Shown piece after piece: positions 27,583-36,640 of a stretch of 64,000 nucleotides of DNA. The DNA lies in assembly GCA_900470285.1 (NCBI GenBank), contig UCAG01000014.1, positions 62,001-126,000 of the forward strand, read 5' to 3'. Every line of letters starts with the position of its first letter. The stretch's first letter is position 1. This DNA is from Hyphomicrobiales bacterium. GTDB lineage: Bacteria; Pseudomonadota; Alphaproteobacteria; Rhizobiales; Rhizobiaceae. The notes beneath the pieces are model-generated. The model worked only from the letters and a program-made list of their open reading frames with translations. It had not been told where the DNA came from and did not search any database. A program made the position numbers and the translations under genes.

Positions 27583-28072
27583 ACTCAAAATATATCTGAA
27601 CTTGTTGTTCTTTGTTCTGGAGTAATGTTTTTATGAGCTGGTTATAAAATACAGTTGTCATCTGTGAAGCGCAAAAAATATTATTAAATATATTTCCGGA
27701 CAATAAGTCTTAAACCGGATCACATATTCTTCCGGTTGAATCTTGACAATTCTTCTGCATATCAACGCGTATAATAAACGTGAGTGAGAATTGTTTAGTG
27801 TTACATCATGCAGGGTCTCAGTCAGAATTTCACGATAAGCAGAATCTGTCCGTAAAACTGCGACAGCGATTACAATCGCTTGTGTCTTTATCATTGCCTG
27901 CACGGAATACGGAATTTCTGCACTCCGCGAGATACTATCTTCGCAAAATTGAATTTTTACTGGCCGACCGACGCATGATGGCTATCGGACGGAGTGTCGT
28001 CACATGAGAAAGCGACCTCATGATTTACATTTATGTTTTGTTTTTATTGTATTTATTCGTGAGTGAATTCTT
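27583..28072. other. 490-base gap between kinase and phosphatase genes
   Basis: A/T-rich. TTGACA (27743-27748) and TATAAT (27770-27775) occur but are 21 bases apart, too far for a normal sigma-70 promoter. A short open frame (27780-28007) has no recognisable features. No hairpin stands out. Confidence 0.4.
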
Positions 28073-28858
28073 ATGGGTATAAATAATAGTCCTTCTGCAC
28101 TGATACGCAGTTCTGCCGGTACATTGCACGGCAATGCTTCTGCCATTCGTCATGGCAATTACAGTCTTAACATCCTGATAAGACTGGCAGTGATTGTCAG
28201 CTTCATCTTCATGGTGATGCCGGTCATTGATATTACGGTTTCCGGTTGGTTTGCAGATCGTGCAGGCCAGTTTCCGCTGCATGAAAACTGGTTTTTACTG
28301 ACATTGCGTGATCTGCACCGTGCTTTGCCGGCGATTATCGTGCCAGCACTGCTTGCTTGTCTGATGATGCAGGGTCTTTTTAACCGGCATTGGCTGCCTG
28401 CTCCGCATAAGCTGCTTTATATTCTGTCTGTCTATGCCATTGGCGCAGCTGCTATTGTTCATGGTTTGAAATATCTTGTCGGTCGTGCACGCCCGAATGA
28501 AATTATGGAATTCGGCGGCACAATGTTTTTTAGTCCGGCATGGCAAATTGCCAGAAGCTGCCAGAATAGCTGCTCATTTCCATCGGGTGAATCAGCGAGT
28601 GCTATGGCAATGCTTGCTATTCCGCTGGTATTAGGCGGAGCTAACCGAAGACCGTTGCTGATTGTGACCGGTTTTGCAGCTTTGGTTTTTTCACTGAACA
28701 GGGTTGTTATGGGCGCGCATTTTCTGTCGGATGTAACGCTGTCATGGCTGTTTGTCGCGATTACTATGGCGTGGTTCTGGCCTGTTTTTCAGCGCTATGG
28801 TGCCGGTATTGACCGCTTTGTTTTTAAAGCCGGTCAGCGTATCCGTAAGCGCGGATAA
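28073..28858 (+). CDS. PAP2-family membrane phosphatase
   Basis: 261 residues with about five or six membrane helices. Phosphatidic acid phosphatase 2 motifs are in order: KYLVGRARP (K133, R140), CSFPSGE (168-173) and NRVVMGAHFLSD (R210, H216, D220). The second motif has Glu173 where the family usually has the catalytic His of PSGH. It may act on a lipid phosphate or lipid A at the periplasmic face, possibly with an altered acid step. The ribosome site is poor. It ends 10 bases from the convergent AraC-type gene. Confidence 0.85.
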   Translation: MGINNSPSALIRSSAGTLHGNASAIRHGNYSLNILIRLAVIVSFIFMVMPVIDITVSGWFADRAGQFPLHENWFLLTLRDLHRALPAIIVPALLACLMMQGLFNRHWLPAPHKLLYILSVYAIGAAAIVHGLKYLVGRARPNEIMEFGGTMFFSPAWQIARSCQNSCSFPSGESASAMAMLAIPLVLGGANRRPLLIVTGFAALVFSLNRVVMGAHFLSDVTLSWLFVAITMAWFWPVFQRYGAGIDRFVFKAGQRIRKRG

Positions 28859-28868
28859 GAATTTCTGA

Positions 28869-29858
28869 TTACAGTCGGGATGATCTGTATTGGGCGGGGC
28901 TGGTGCCGGTCCATTTTTTGAACGCACGGTGAAAGGCACTTGGCTCCGTATAGCCGAGTTCAGCTGCAATCAGGCCAACAGGTTTGTCTGTATTCTGCAA
29001 CCAGCTCAGTGCATATTGGCGGCGCAGTTCTTCCTTGAGACTGCTATAGCTCATGCTGTCTGCACGCAGATGACGACGTAATGTCGGCTCGGATATGTGC
29101 AGGTGTTGCGCCGCCTGTGCAAAATCCGGCCAACTGACAGGGGGCGTTTCACGCAGCAATTTATGGATCGCTGAGGCACTGCCGCGATCATAGCGATAGC
29201 GCAGCAGAATATTGGCTGGTGCCTGTGCCAGAAACTGCCGCAGGGCTGTTTTGCTACGGTGGATTTTCAGTGACAACAGAGCAGGATCAAAGGAAAGGCT
29301 GGTTTCCTGGCTGAAGAAACGGACTTTGGTGCTGAAAAAATCCAGATAGTCCGGCCGGTCAACGGGTGGCACGCCGCGAAAAGCAATATCGTGAATTGGC
29401 AGGCGCCGTTTCACCAGCCAGCACAGCACGCCGTAAAGAATGAGAAAAAAGGTGCGGTAGGCAAAGGCAGGGCGTGCAGGGCTGATCTCACGCAATACAA
29501 TAACAGCCAGCCCGTCGCGCTGGATCAGTTCCCCCCGCGGCTCGCCGATCAGCAAGGTAAAAAAGCGCAGGGAACGGCGGATGGCATGTTCGAGATTATC
29601 GCTGGAAAGTGCTGCGTGACAGAGCATGGCAAAGCTGCCGGGTGGCATCGGGCGCTGACCGAAACGGAAAAACTCACATTGAATTTCCTCGGCAATGGCC
29701 AACCAGAGGCGGCTGTAATGTGCAGCATCCAGTTTGAAGTCAGGCTGTTGCAAAGCGCGGGGATCAATACCGGCGGTCGCCAGCACAAGCGGTATTTTTG
29801 CAGGCGCGTAGTGCTGCAAGGCTGCGAGTGCATCATCAACAAAGCCTCTGCCGATCAT
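28869..29858 (-). CDS. AraC-family transcriptional regulator (OruR/ArgR-type long N-domain)
   Basis: 329 residues. The N-terminal 220 residues match the AraC_binding-type domain of OruR-like regulators (LRRSLRFFTLLIGEP, AFRGVPPVDRPDYLDFF). The C-terminal AraC double helix-turn-helix is clear: LHISEPTLRRHLRADSMSY, then PVGLIAAELGYTEPSAFHRA and a W-TGTSPAQYR end. The ATG at 29856-29858 has a GGAGGAAA site; an in-frame start 12 codons upstream is less likely. Divergent from the thiolase gene, so it is the prime candidate regulator of that catabolic operon. Confidence 0.9.
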   Translation of the reverse strand: MIGRGFVDDALAALQHYAPAKIPLVLATAGIDPRALQQPDFKLDAAHYSRLWLAIAEEIQCEFFRFGQRPMPPGSFAMLCHAALSSDNLEHAIRRSLRFFTLLIGEPRGELIQRDGLAVIVLREISPARPAFAYRTFFLILYGVLCWLVKRRLPIHDIAFRGVPPVDRPDYLDFFSTKVRFFSQETSLSFDPALLSLKIHRSKTALRQFLAQAPANILLRYRYDRGSASAIHKLLRETPPVSWPDFAQAAQHLHISEPTLRRHLRADSMSYSSLKEELRRQYALSWLQNTDKPVGLIAAELGYTEPSAFHRAFKKWTGTSPAQYRSSRL

Positions 29859-29997
29859 GGTTTCCTCCTGCTCCTGAAAAACATAATATGGCAAAACCGA
29901 TCAACAAATAAAGTCCAAACTGTCATTCTGTACCATAGACCTTAGGGCTAGGCTCAAAGTTCTTCATCTGAATTTGCAGTTTTGGGAGGAGGTGCAG

Positions 29998-31182
29998 ATG
30001 GCAGATCCGGTGGTTATTGTCGGTATGGCGCGCACGTCTTTAGGGGCGTTTCAGGGCAGTTTCAGTACCTTGCAGGCACCGCAACTGGGCGCGGTCGCTA
30101 TTCAGACGGCTGTTGAGCGGGCGGGTATTTCACAAGCTGATATTGATGAGACTTTGCTCGGCTGTGTCCTGTCTGCGGGACAGGGGCAGGCACCGGCACG
30201 TCAGGCCGCTATTGCTGCCGGTATTCCCGTGGCAGCGGGAGCAACAACCATCAATAAAATGTGCGGTTCCGGTATGAAAGCCGTGATGATGGCGCATGAT
30301 ATGCTGGCCGGTGGCAGCGCGGATATTATCGTGGCCGGTGGCATGGAGAGTATGACCAATGCACCATATCTGCTTGATAAGGCTCGTGGCGGTTATCGCA
30401 TGGGGCATGGCAAAATCACGGATCATATGTTTCTCGACGGGCTGGAAGATGCCTATGAGAAAGGCCGCTTGATGGGCAGCTTCGCCGAAGATTGTGCCGA
30501 GGCCTTTCAGTTCAGCCGCACCGCACAGGATGAATTTGCACTGCGCTCCCTGAAGCGTGCGCAGACGGCGTTGGAGCGCGGTTATTTCTCGCAGGAGATT
30601 GCGCCGGTTGTGACCGGAAACGGCAACTCCGCCCATCTGATTGATATGGATGAACAGCCTGCCAAGGCACGACCGGAGAAAATTCCGTTTCTGCGTCCTG
30701 CCTTTCGAGAAGACGGCACCGTTACAGCAGCCAATTCCAGCTCGATTTCTGATGGTGCGGCGGCACTGGTGCTGATGCGTCTGTCGCAAGCGGAAAAACG
30801 CGGGCTGACACCGCTTGCCCGCATTGTTGCGCAAACCTCTTATGCTCATGAGCCGCGTTTGTTTGCCACTGCCCCGATTGGGGCAATGCGCAAACTCTAC
30901 GAGAAAACCGGCTGGACGGCGAATGATGTCGATCTTTTCGAGATCAATGAGGCCTTTGCCGTTGTGACAATGGCTGCAATGCAGGAGCTCAATCTGCCAG
31001 CGGAGAAAGTGAATATTCATGGCGGTGCCTGTGCGCTCGGCCATCCGATCGGCGCATCAGGCGCCCGTATTCTGGTGACATTGCTGGCTGCACTGCAAAC
31101 CCATGATTTGCAACGTGGTATTGCCAGTATCTGTATCGGTGGTGGTGAGGCAACAGCCATAGGGGTGGAGCGTTTCAACTGA
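29998..31182 (+). CDS. Acetyl-CoA C-acyltransferase (thiolase)
   Basis: 394-residue biosynthetic/degradative thiolase. Active-site Cys89 in NKMCGSGMKAVM, His in HGGACALGHPIGASGARI, and C-terminal Cys in CIGGGEATAIGVERF. A GGGAGGAGG ribosome site decides the ATG at 29998; an in-frame start 8 codons upstream would include that site. First gene of a five-gene acyl-CoA operon divergent from the AraC-type regulator. Confidence 0.94.
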   Translation: MADPVVIVGMARTSLGAFQGSFSTLQAPQLGAVAIQTAVERAGISQADIDETLLGCVLSAGQGQAPARQAAIAAGIPVAAGATTINKMCGSGMKAVMMAHDMLAGGSADIIVAGGMESMTNAPYLLDKARGGYRMGHGKITDHMFLDGLEDAYEKGRLMGSFAEDCAEAFQFSRTAQDEFALRSLKRAQTALERGYFSQEIAPVVTGNGNSAHLIDMDEQPAKARPEKIPFLRPAFREDGTVTAANSSSISDGAAALVLMRLSQAEKRGLTPLARIVAQTSYAHEPRLFATAPIGAMRKLYEKTGWTANDVDLFEINEAFAVVTMAAMQELNLPAEKVNIHGGACALGHPIGASGARILVTLLAALQTHDLQRGIASICIGGGEATAIGVERFN

Positions 31183-31242
31183 CAATCAATGCGGTTTTAT
31201 GAAACCGCAGACACAGTGATTTATGCTTTTTGGGAGGATGGC

Positions 31243-33018
31243 ATGAGGCAACTGAGTACGGAGAATTTCAAGCAGGCACGTGATTTTCTTTTGCAGCATC
31301 GCGAGGATTATCAGGCTGCAAAAGCCGGGTTTGTCTGGCCGGAAGCACAGCCCTTTAACTGGGCGCTGGATTGGTTTGATGCCGAGCTTGCCACGAATCC
31401 GCAAAGCCGTGATCAGACCGCTTTATGGATTGTCGATACTGTTTCCCAAACTGATGTGAGACTGAGTTTTGCTGAGCTGAGCAAGCGTTCTTCACAGGTT
31501 GCCAATTATCTGCGCGGGCTGGGTCTGAAGCGCGGTGATCACCTGCTGGTACTGCTCGGCAATGTGCCAGCTTTGTGGGAGGTGATGCTGGGCGCGATGA
31601 AACTGGGCATTGTCGTCATTCCCGCGACCACTTTGCTGACACCGGATGAATTGTCTGACCGGTTGGAACGCGGCCATGCCCGCGCCATTCTCGCAACCGG
31701 CGATCAGCTTTTAAAATGCGAAGGACTGACAGGCGCAGATGTGTTGCGCATTCAGGTGCCCAATGGTCATGTCGCAGAAAACAGTAGCTGGCATGATTAT
31801 AATGATGCCTTCAACCAATCTTCCGCGTTTCAGCCGGATGGTGAAACACAGCCGCATGATCCGATGCTGCTTTATTTCACCTCCGGCACCACCGCCAAAC
31901 CGAAGCTGGTACGCCACAGCCATCGCAGCTATCCGGTTGGCTCGCTCTCGACCATGTATTGGGTTGGCCTGCAACCGGCAGATATTCATCTGAATGTGTC
32001 TTCCCCCGGTTGGGCGAAACATGCATGGAGTTCGCTTTTTGCGCCTTGGAATGCCGGAGCAACAGTGCTGATTATCAACCAGCCTGCATTCAGCGCCAAG
32101 GTGCTGCTGGCAGAAATGCAGCGCTGTGCAGTGACCACGATGTGTGCTCCGCCAACCGTCTGGCGTATGCTGATACAGGAAGACCTCAAAGCCTGTAAAA
32201 TGAGCCTGCGCGAAGTCGTGGGTGCGGGTGAACCGCTTAATCCTGAAATTATAGATCAGGTGCGTGAGGCATGGGGGCTGACAATCCGCGATGGTTATGG
32301 CCAGACAGAAACCACGGCACAAGTGGCGAATAGTCCGGCGCAGAATGTGAAGAGCGGCGCTATGGGCAGGCCGTTGCCGGGCTATGAGGTGGTGATCCTT
32401 GATGCAGATGGCCATGCGGCACAGGAAGGCGAAGTCTGTCTGCTGCTGGGTGACAAACATCCGGCAGGGCTGATGCAGGGCTATCAGGAAACGGACGGCA
32501 GTCTCAGCGGCACTGATGGTCGTGTCTATCGTACCGGTGATGTCGCCTATCAGGATGAGGACGGCTATCTGCATTTTGTCGGCCGTGCCGATGATGTGTT
32601 TAAATCCTCCGATTATCGTATCAGCCCGTTTGAACTGGAAAGCGTGTTGCTGGAACATGATGCAGTGATTGAGGCCGCGGTTATTCCGGTAGATGACCCT
32701 ATCCGCTTGTCTGTTCCCAAAGCCTATATTTTGCTGCGCGCCGGTGAAGAGCCTTCCCGTGCGCTCGCGCTTTCAGTTTTGCAATATACCAATGAGCGTC
32801 TGGCACCATTCAAGCGCATCCGCTCGCTGGAATTTGTGCGGGAATTGCCCAAGACAATCTCCGGAAAAATCCGTCGTGTGCAACTGCGGCGGCTGGAGCG
32901 GGAGGGCATTGAGGATGATGTGTTCCGTGGTGTGGCATTTTGCGAAACTGAATTTTCAGAACTGAGTGTCGGGCGCAACCGAACCACACAAAGTGAAGGA
33001 GAGAACCATGTCCGGTGA
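31243..33018 (+). CDS. AMP-forming acyl-CoA synthetase
   Basis: 591-residue ANL-superfamily ligase that activates a carboxylic acid with ATP and CoA. Motifs: P-loop YFTSGTTAKPKLVRH, GYGQTETT, YRTGDVAYQDEDGYLHFVGR, hinge and catalytic Lys in PKTISGKIRR. Overall closest in feel to medium-chain or acetyl/propionyl-type (ACSM-like) ligases; in this operon isobutyrate or another short branched acid is plausible, by inference. The ATG at 31243 follows GGGAGGATGGC. Its end overlaps the next gene by 11 bases. Confidence 0.92.
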   Translation: MRQLSTENFKQARDFLLQHREDYQAAKAGFVWPEAQPFNWALDWFDAELATNPQSRDQTALWIVDTVSQTDVRLSFAELSKRSSQVANYLRGLGLKRGDHLLVLLGNVPALWEVMLGAMKLGIVVIPATTLLTPDELSDRLERGHARAILATGDQLLKCEGLTGADVLRIQVPNGHVAENSSWHDYNDAFNQSSAFQPDGETQPHDPMLLYFTSGTTAKPKLVRHSHRSYPVGSLSTMYWVGLQPADIHLNVSSPGWAKHAWSSLFAPWNAGATVLIINQPAFSAKVLLAEMQRCAVTTMCAPPTVWRMLIQEDLKACKMSLREVVGAGEPLNPEIIDQVREAWGLTIRDGYGQTETTAQVANSPAQNVKSGAMGRPLPGYEVVILDADGHAAQEGEVCLLLGDKHPAGLMQGYQETDGSLSGTDGRVYRTGDVAYQDEDGYLHFVGRADDVFKSSDYRISPFELESVLLEHDAVIEAAVIPVDDPIRLSVPKAYILLRAGEEPSRALALSVLQYTNERLAPFKRIRSLEFVRELPKTISGKIRRVQLRRLEREGIEDDVFRGVAFCETEFSELSVGRNRTTQSEGENHVR

Positions 33019-34156
33019 ACTCAATGAGGAGCAGAGCAGCATTTTCGCCATGGCTGCGGATTTTGCCGCGCAGGAACTGGCACCTCATGCTCTGGAATGG
33101 GATGAGCAAAAGCATTTCCCCGTAGATGTACTGCGTAAGGCAGCGGCGCTGGGCATGGGCGGTATTTATATCCGTGACGATGTAGGTGGCTCCGGCCTGA
33201 CCCGTATGGATGCAGCATTGATTTTTGAAGCACTGTCGCAAGGCTGTCCGGTGATCGCGTCATTCCTGTCGATCCATAATATGTGTGCATGGGTGATTGA
33301 TGCCTATGGCTCGGAGGCACAACGGCAAAAATGGTTGCCGCAGCTGACACCTATGGAGCTGATCGCCAGCTATTGTCTGACCGAACCGGCCTGTGGTTCT
33401 GACGCCGCTAATCTCAGCACCAAAGCTGTGCGCGATGGTGATGATTATCTGATTACAGGGCAGAAACAGTTTATCTCCGGTGCCGGTGCGAGTGATATTT
33501 ATATCGTAATGGCACGAACCGGCGCGGCAGGTGCCAAAGGCATCTCGGCCTTCATCGTGCCGAAGGATGCAGTTGGTTTGTCCTTTGGTGCCAATGAAAA
33601 GAAAATGGGCTGGAATGCCCAGCCGACCCGCACGGTGATGTTCGATAATGTGCGCGTACCGGCGGAAAACCTGATTGGCCAGGAAGGCATCGGCTTTAAA
33701 ATTGCCATGTCGGCGCTTGATGGCGGGCGGTTGAATATCGCCGCTTGTTCGCTTGGCGGCGCGCAGGCCGCTTTTGACAAGGCGCTGACCTATATGGATG
33801 AGCGCAAGGCTTTCGGCTCGAAACTGCATCAGTTTCAGGCGCTGCAATTCCGTCTTGCTGATATGGCCACGGAGCTGGAAGTGGCGCGCACATTTTTGCA
33901 CCGCGCCGCCCGTGCGCTCGACCGCCATGATCCCGATGCGGTGAAACTTTGCGCTATGGCCAAACGCTTTGTCACAGACGCCGGATTTAACGTTGCCAAT
34001 CAGGCGCTGCAGCTGCATGGCGGCTACGGTTATCTGAGCGAATATGGCGTGGAAAAACTGGTGCGTGATCTGCGTGTGCATCAGATTCTGGAGGGCACCA
34101 ATGAGATCATGCGGGTGATTATCGCCAGAGAAATTTTGAGCGGGAGAGATAAATGA
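33008..34156 (+). CDS. Acyl-CoA dehydrogenase (isobutyryl/short branched-chain type)
   Basis: 382-residue FAD enzyme that introduces the 2,3 double bond. Visible motifs: SYCLTEPACGSDAANL, GQKQFISGAGASD, and catalytic-base region LRVHQILEGTNEIMR. The ATG at 33008 follows AGGAGAG. Overlaps with both neighbours, so translationally coupled. Next to mmsB and an enoyl-CoA hydratase, the likely reaction is isobutyryl-CoA to methacrylyl-CoA in valine breakdown. Confidence 0.93.
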   Translation: MSGELNEEQSSIFAMAADFAAQELAPHALEWDEQKHFPVDVLRKAAALGMGGIYIRDDVGGSGLTRMDAALIFEALSQGCPVIASFLSIHNMCAWVIDAYGSEAQRQKWLPQLTPMELIASYCLTEPACGSDAANLSTKAVRDGDDYLITGQKQFISGAGASDIYIVMARTGAAGAKGISAFIVPKDAVGLSFGANEKKMGWNAQPTRTVMFDNVRVPAENLIGQEGIGFKIAMSALDGGRLNIAACSLGGAQAAFDKALTYMDERKAFGSKLHQFQALQFRLADMATELEVARTFLHRAARALDRHDPDAVKLCAMAKRFVTDAGFNVANQALQLHGGYGYLSEYGVEKLVRDLRVHQILEGTNEIMRVIIAREILSGRDK

Positions 34157-35052
34157 ATACTAATAAGACTATTGGTTTTATCGGCCTCGGTCATATGGGC
34201 GGGCCTATGGCGGCCAATCTCGTCAAAGCGGGATTTAATGTGTGTGGTTTTGATCTGGTTGAGGCATCAAAACAAGCAGCTAAATCAAACGGCGTTCAGA
34301 TTGCGGATAATGTTGCACAACTTGTGCAGGGTGCTTGTGTGATTATCACCATGCTGCCTGCGGGTTCCCATGTTTTGAGTGTCTGGCGTGAGCTGACAGC
34401 GCTGGTTGTGCCGGACACATTGCTGATTGATTGCTCGACCATTGATGTCGACAGCGCCCGCAAGGGGCATGAAATAGCGGCAGAGCATAAATTATTGAGC
34501 ATTGATGCACCGGTTTCCGGCGGTGTGGTTGGTGCAACGGCAGCAACGCTCACCTTTATGGCCGGTGGTGAAAAAGCTGCTTTTGACAAAGCCGAACCTG
34601 TGCTGGCTGCAATGGGAAAACGCATTGTGCATTGTGGCGAGGCTGGTGCAGGGCAGGCGGCAAAAATCTGCAACAACATGATCCTCGGCATTTCCATGAT
34701 CGGGGTGTGCGAGGCTTTCGCTTTGGGTGAAAAACTGGGTCTGTCACAGCAGGCTTTGTTTGACGTTGCCTCGACTTCGTCCGGCCAATGCTGGGCGCTG
34801 ACGACCAATTGTCCGGTGCCGGGGCCGGTGCCTGCATCGCCTGCCAACAGGGATTATCAGCCGGGCTTTGCCGCAAGCTTAATGCTGAAAGATTTGAAAC
34901 TGGCACAGGCCGCTGCCGCTTCTGTGGGGGCAACCACGCCATTGGGAGCAGAAGCGGCACAGCTCTATAATCTGTTCAATGCACTTGGTTCCGGCGGGGA
35001 GGACTTCTCCGGCATTATCCGCCTGTTGCGCGGCAAGGAGGGACAGTCATGA
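34153..35052 (+). CDS. mmsB: 3-hydroxyisobutyrate dehydrogenase
   Basis: 299 residues, NAD-dependent oxidation of 3-hydroxyisobutyrate to methylmalonate semialdehyde. Rossmann start [17 protein letters not shown], substrate motif [19 protein letters not shown], and catalytic Lys in [14 protein letters not shown]. It matches MmsB in length and motifs and overlaps the genes on both sides by 4 bases. Together with the acyl-CoA dehydrogenase and hydratase it marks the operon as valine/isobutyrate catabolism. Confidence 0.93.
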   Translation: MNTNKTIGFIGLGHMGGPMAANLVKAGFNVCGFDLVEASKQAAKSNGVQIADNVAQLVQGACVIITMLPAGSHVLSVWRELTALVVPDTLLIDCSTIDVDSARKGHEIAAEHKLLSIDAPVSGGVVGATAATLTFMAGGEKAAFDKAEPVLAAMGKRIVHCGEAGAGQAAKICNNMILGISMIGVCEAFALGEKLGLSQQALFDVASTSSGQCWALTTNCPVPGPVPASPANRDYQPGFAASLMLKDLKLAQAAAASVGATTPLGAEAAQLYNLFNALGSGGEDFSGIIRLLRGKEGQS

Positions 35053-35822
35053 CTTATGAAACGATCCTGACAGCAATGCATGGCCGTGTCCGGCTGATAA
35101 CGCTGAATCGCCCGCAGGCGCTGAATGCATTGAACCGGCAGCTTGCGGCAGAGCTGATCGCGGCGGCGGAGGCCGCAGACAAAGACCCTGCCGTGGGCTG
35201 TATTGTTTTGACCGGCTCGGCGAAAGCATTTGCCGCCGGTGCGGATATCAAGGAAATGCAGGTGCAGGATTTCAGCACTATGTTCGCGGCAGACTGGTTC
35301 GGCGAATGGGAGCGTTTCACCTCCGTGCGGAAACCGATTATCGCAGCCGTTGCAGGCTATGCGCTGGGTGGTGGTTGTGAACTGACGATGATGTGCGATT
35401 TTATTCTGGCTGCCGATACTGCGCGTTTTGGCCAGCCGGAAATCCGTCTCGGTGTTATTCCGGGTATGGGCGGCTCACAGCGACTGACCCGTTTTGTTGG
35501 TAAATCCAAGGCAATGGATATGTGCCTGACAGGGCGGATGATGGACGCCGAAGAGGCCGAGCGTTGTGGTTTGGTTTCCCGTATCATTCCGGCAGATCAG
35601 CTGCTTGAAGAAGCTTTGAGTGTGGCATCCTCCATCGCAGAGAAATCCTTGCCGGTATCCATGATGGCGAAAGAGGCAGTGAATGCGGCCTATGAAACAA
35701 CGCTGACTCAGGGGGTGAAATTCGAGCGCCGCCTGTTTCATTCCGGCTTCGCCAGTCACGATCAGAAAGAAGGCATGAGCGCCTTTATTGAAAAGCGCGA
35801 TCCGTTTTTTCTGCACCGCTGA
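35049..35822 (+). CDS. Enoyl-CoA hydratase/isomerase family protein
   Basis: 257-residue crotonase. Oxyanion-hole segments [11 protein letters not shown] and [13 protein letters not shown], and the Glu-containing [15 protein letters not shown], indicate an active hydratase. In this operon it most likely hydrates methacrylyl-CoA to 3-hydroxyisobutyryl-CoA. A separate 3-hydroxyisobutyryl-CoA hydrolase is not seen. Last gene of the operon. Confidence 0.93.
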   Translation: MTYETILTAMHGRVRLITLNRPQALNALNRQLAAELIAAAEAADKDPAVGCIVLTGSAKAFAAGADIKEMQVQDFSTMFAADWFGEWERFTSVRKPIIAAVAGYALGGGCELTMMCDFILAADTARFGQPEIRLGVIPGMGGSQRLTRFVGKSKAMDMCLTGRMMDAEEAERCGLVSRIIPADQLLEEALSVASSIAEKSLPVSMMAKEAVNAAYETTLTQGVKFERRLFHSGFASHDQKEGMSAFIEKRDPFFLHR

Positions 35823-35907
35823 GACCAGAGCACGCATTCAGTTCAGGCGTGAGAAGCCTGTGAAAACAAATATCGGCTGAGAAGATTTTTTGGCTTGATC
35901 AATTTTG

Positions 35908-35918
35908 TATCCTGGATA
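35908..35918. promoter_or_regulatory. Possible GntR operator upstream of the regulator gene
   Basis: TATCCTGGATA, an 11-bp palindrome around a central T, 31 bases before the TTG start of the GntR gene and inside an A/T-rich promoter-like stretch (TTGATC at 35895). May be an autoregulatory site. Confidence 0.35.
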
Positions 35919-35949
35919 ATCATAGTAAAAAATATAAGGGAACACAGGC

Positions 35950-36639
35950 TTGTCCAGCTATAAATGGAGCAGCCAAACGAGGCTGCTGGACGAAGTTGCG
36001 CAAGCACTTCGTGAGAGCATCTATGCGGGTCAATATGCGCCGGGCACCATCTTGCGGCAGGAGCATATTGCCGCCGAATTCGGTATCAGCCGCACGCCAT
36101 TGCGCGAAGCATTGCGGGTGCTTGAACGTGATGGCCTGATTATTCACCTCCCGGGTCGCGGTGTGCGTGTGGCAAGTGTTGATCTGCCGCATCTGCTCGA
36201 TGCCTATGCTGTGCGCGAAGTGATTGACGGCGTTGCTGCGCGTTTTGCTGCAGAACGCGCCGATGCCACTGCCATTGCCGGTCTTGAAAAGCTGATCATG
36301 CATCAGCGCTCGATTATCGAGCCTTGGGATTCCAAAGCCTATACGCAATCCAATGTGGATTTTCATCTGGCCGTGATGGCAGCGGGAGGTAATGCCTCTC
36401 TTGAGAATTTCGTACCTCTGTTGCGTATGACCTCGCAGGTCTTTGCACCAGCATTTGCGCTCAGTGCAGAGCGGGCAAAAAACGCGATTGAAGAGCATAG
36501 TCTCATTGTTGAGGCGATTATCCGCAAAGACGGAGTAGGGGCTGAAGATTTGGCGCGGCAACATATCCGTAAGACCATCAACAGTCTTCAGCAGATACAA
36601 AATAAAAATGTGCAGGAAACATCCTGCGGGAGAGAATAA
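35950..36639 (+). CDS. GntR-family transcriptional regulator, FCD subfamily
   Basis: 229 residues. N-terminal winged helix (residues about 10-75) with LRQEHIAAEFGISRTPLREALRVLE in two parts and the wing LPGRGVRVAS. The C-terminal FCD ligand-binding domain has metal-type residues in NVDFHLAVM and HSLIVEAI. The start is TTG at 35950, supported by AAGGGA eight bases upstream; no ATG fits the family N-terminus. Directly upstream of an aldehyde dehydrogenase gene (1 base gap), so probably its regulator. Confidence 0.91.
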   Translation: MSSYKWSSQTRLLDEVAQALRESIYAGQYAPGTILRQEHIAAEFGISRTPLREALRVLERDGLIIHLPGRGVRVASVDLPHLLDAYAVREVIDGVAARFAAERADATAIAGLEKLIMHQRSIIEPWDSKAYTQSNVDFHLAVMAAGGNASLENFVPLLRMTSQVFAPAFALSAERAKNAIEEHSLIVEAIIRKDGVGAEDLARQHIRKTINSLQQIQNKNVQETSCGRE

Positions 36640-36640
36640 C

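Noticed and set aside
27743-27775. TTGACA and TATAAT as a promoter for the PAP2 gene
   Set aside because: Spacing is 21 bases rather than 16-18, and the pair is about 300 bases before the gene.
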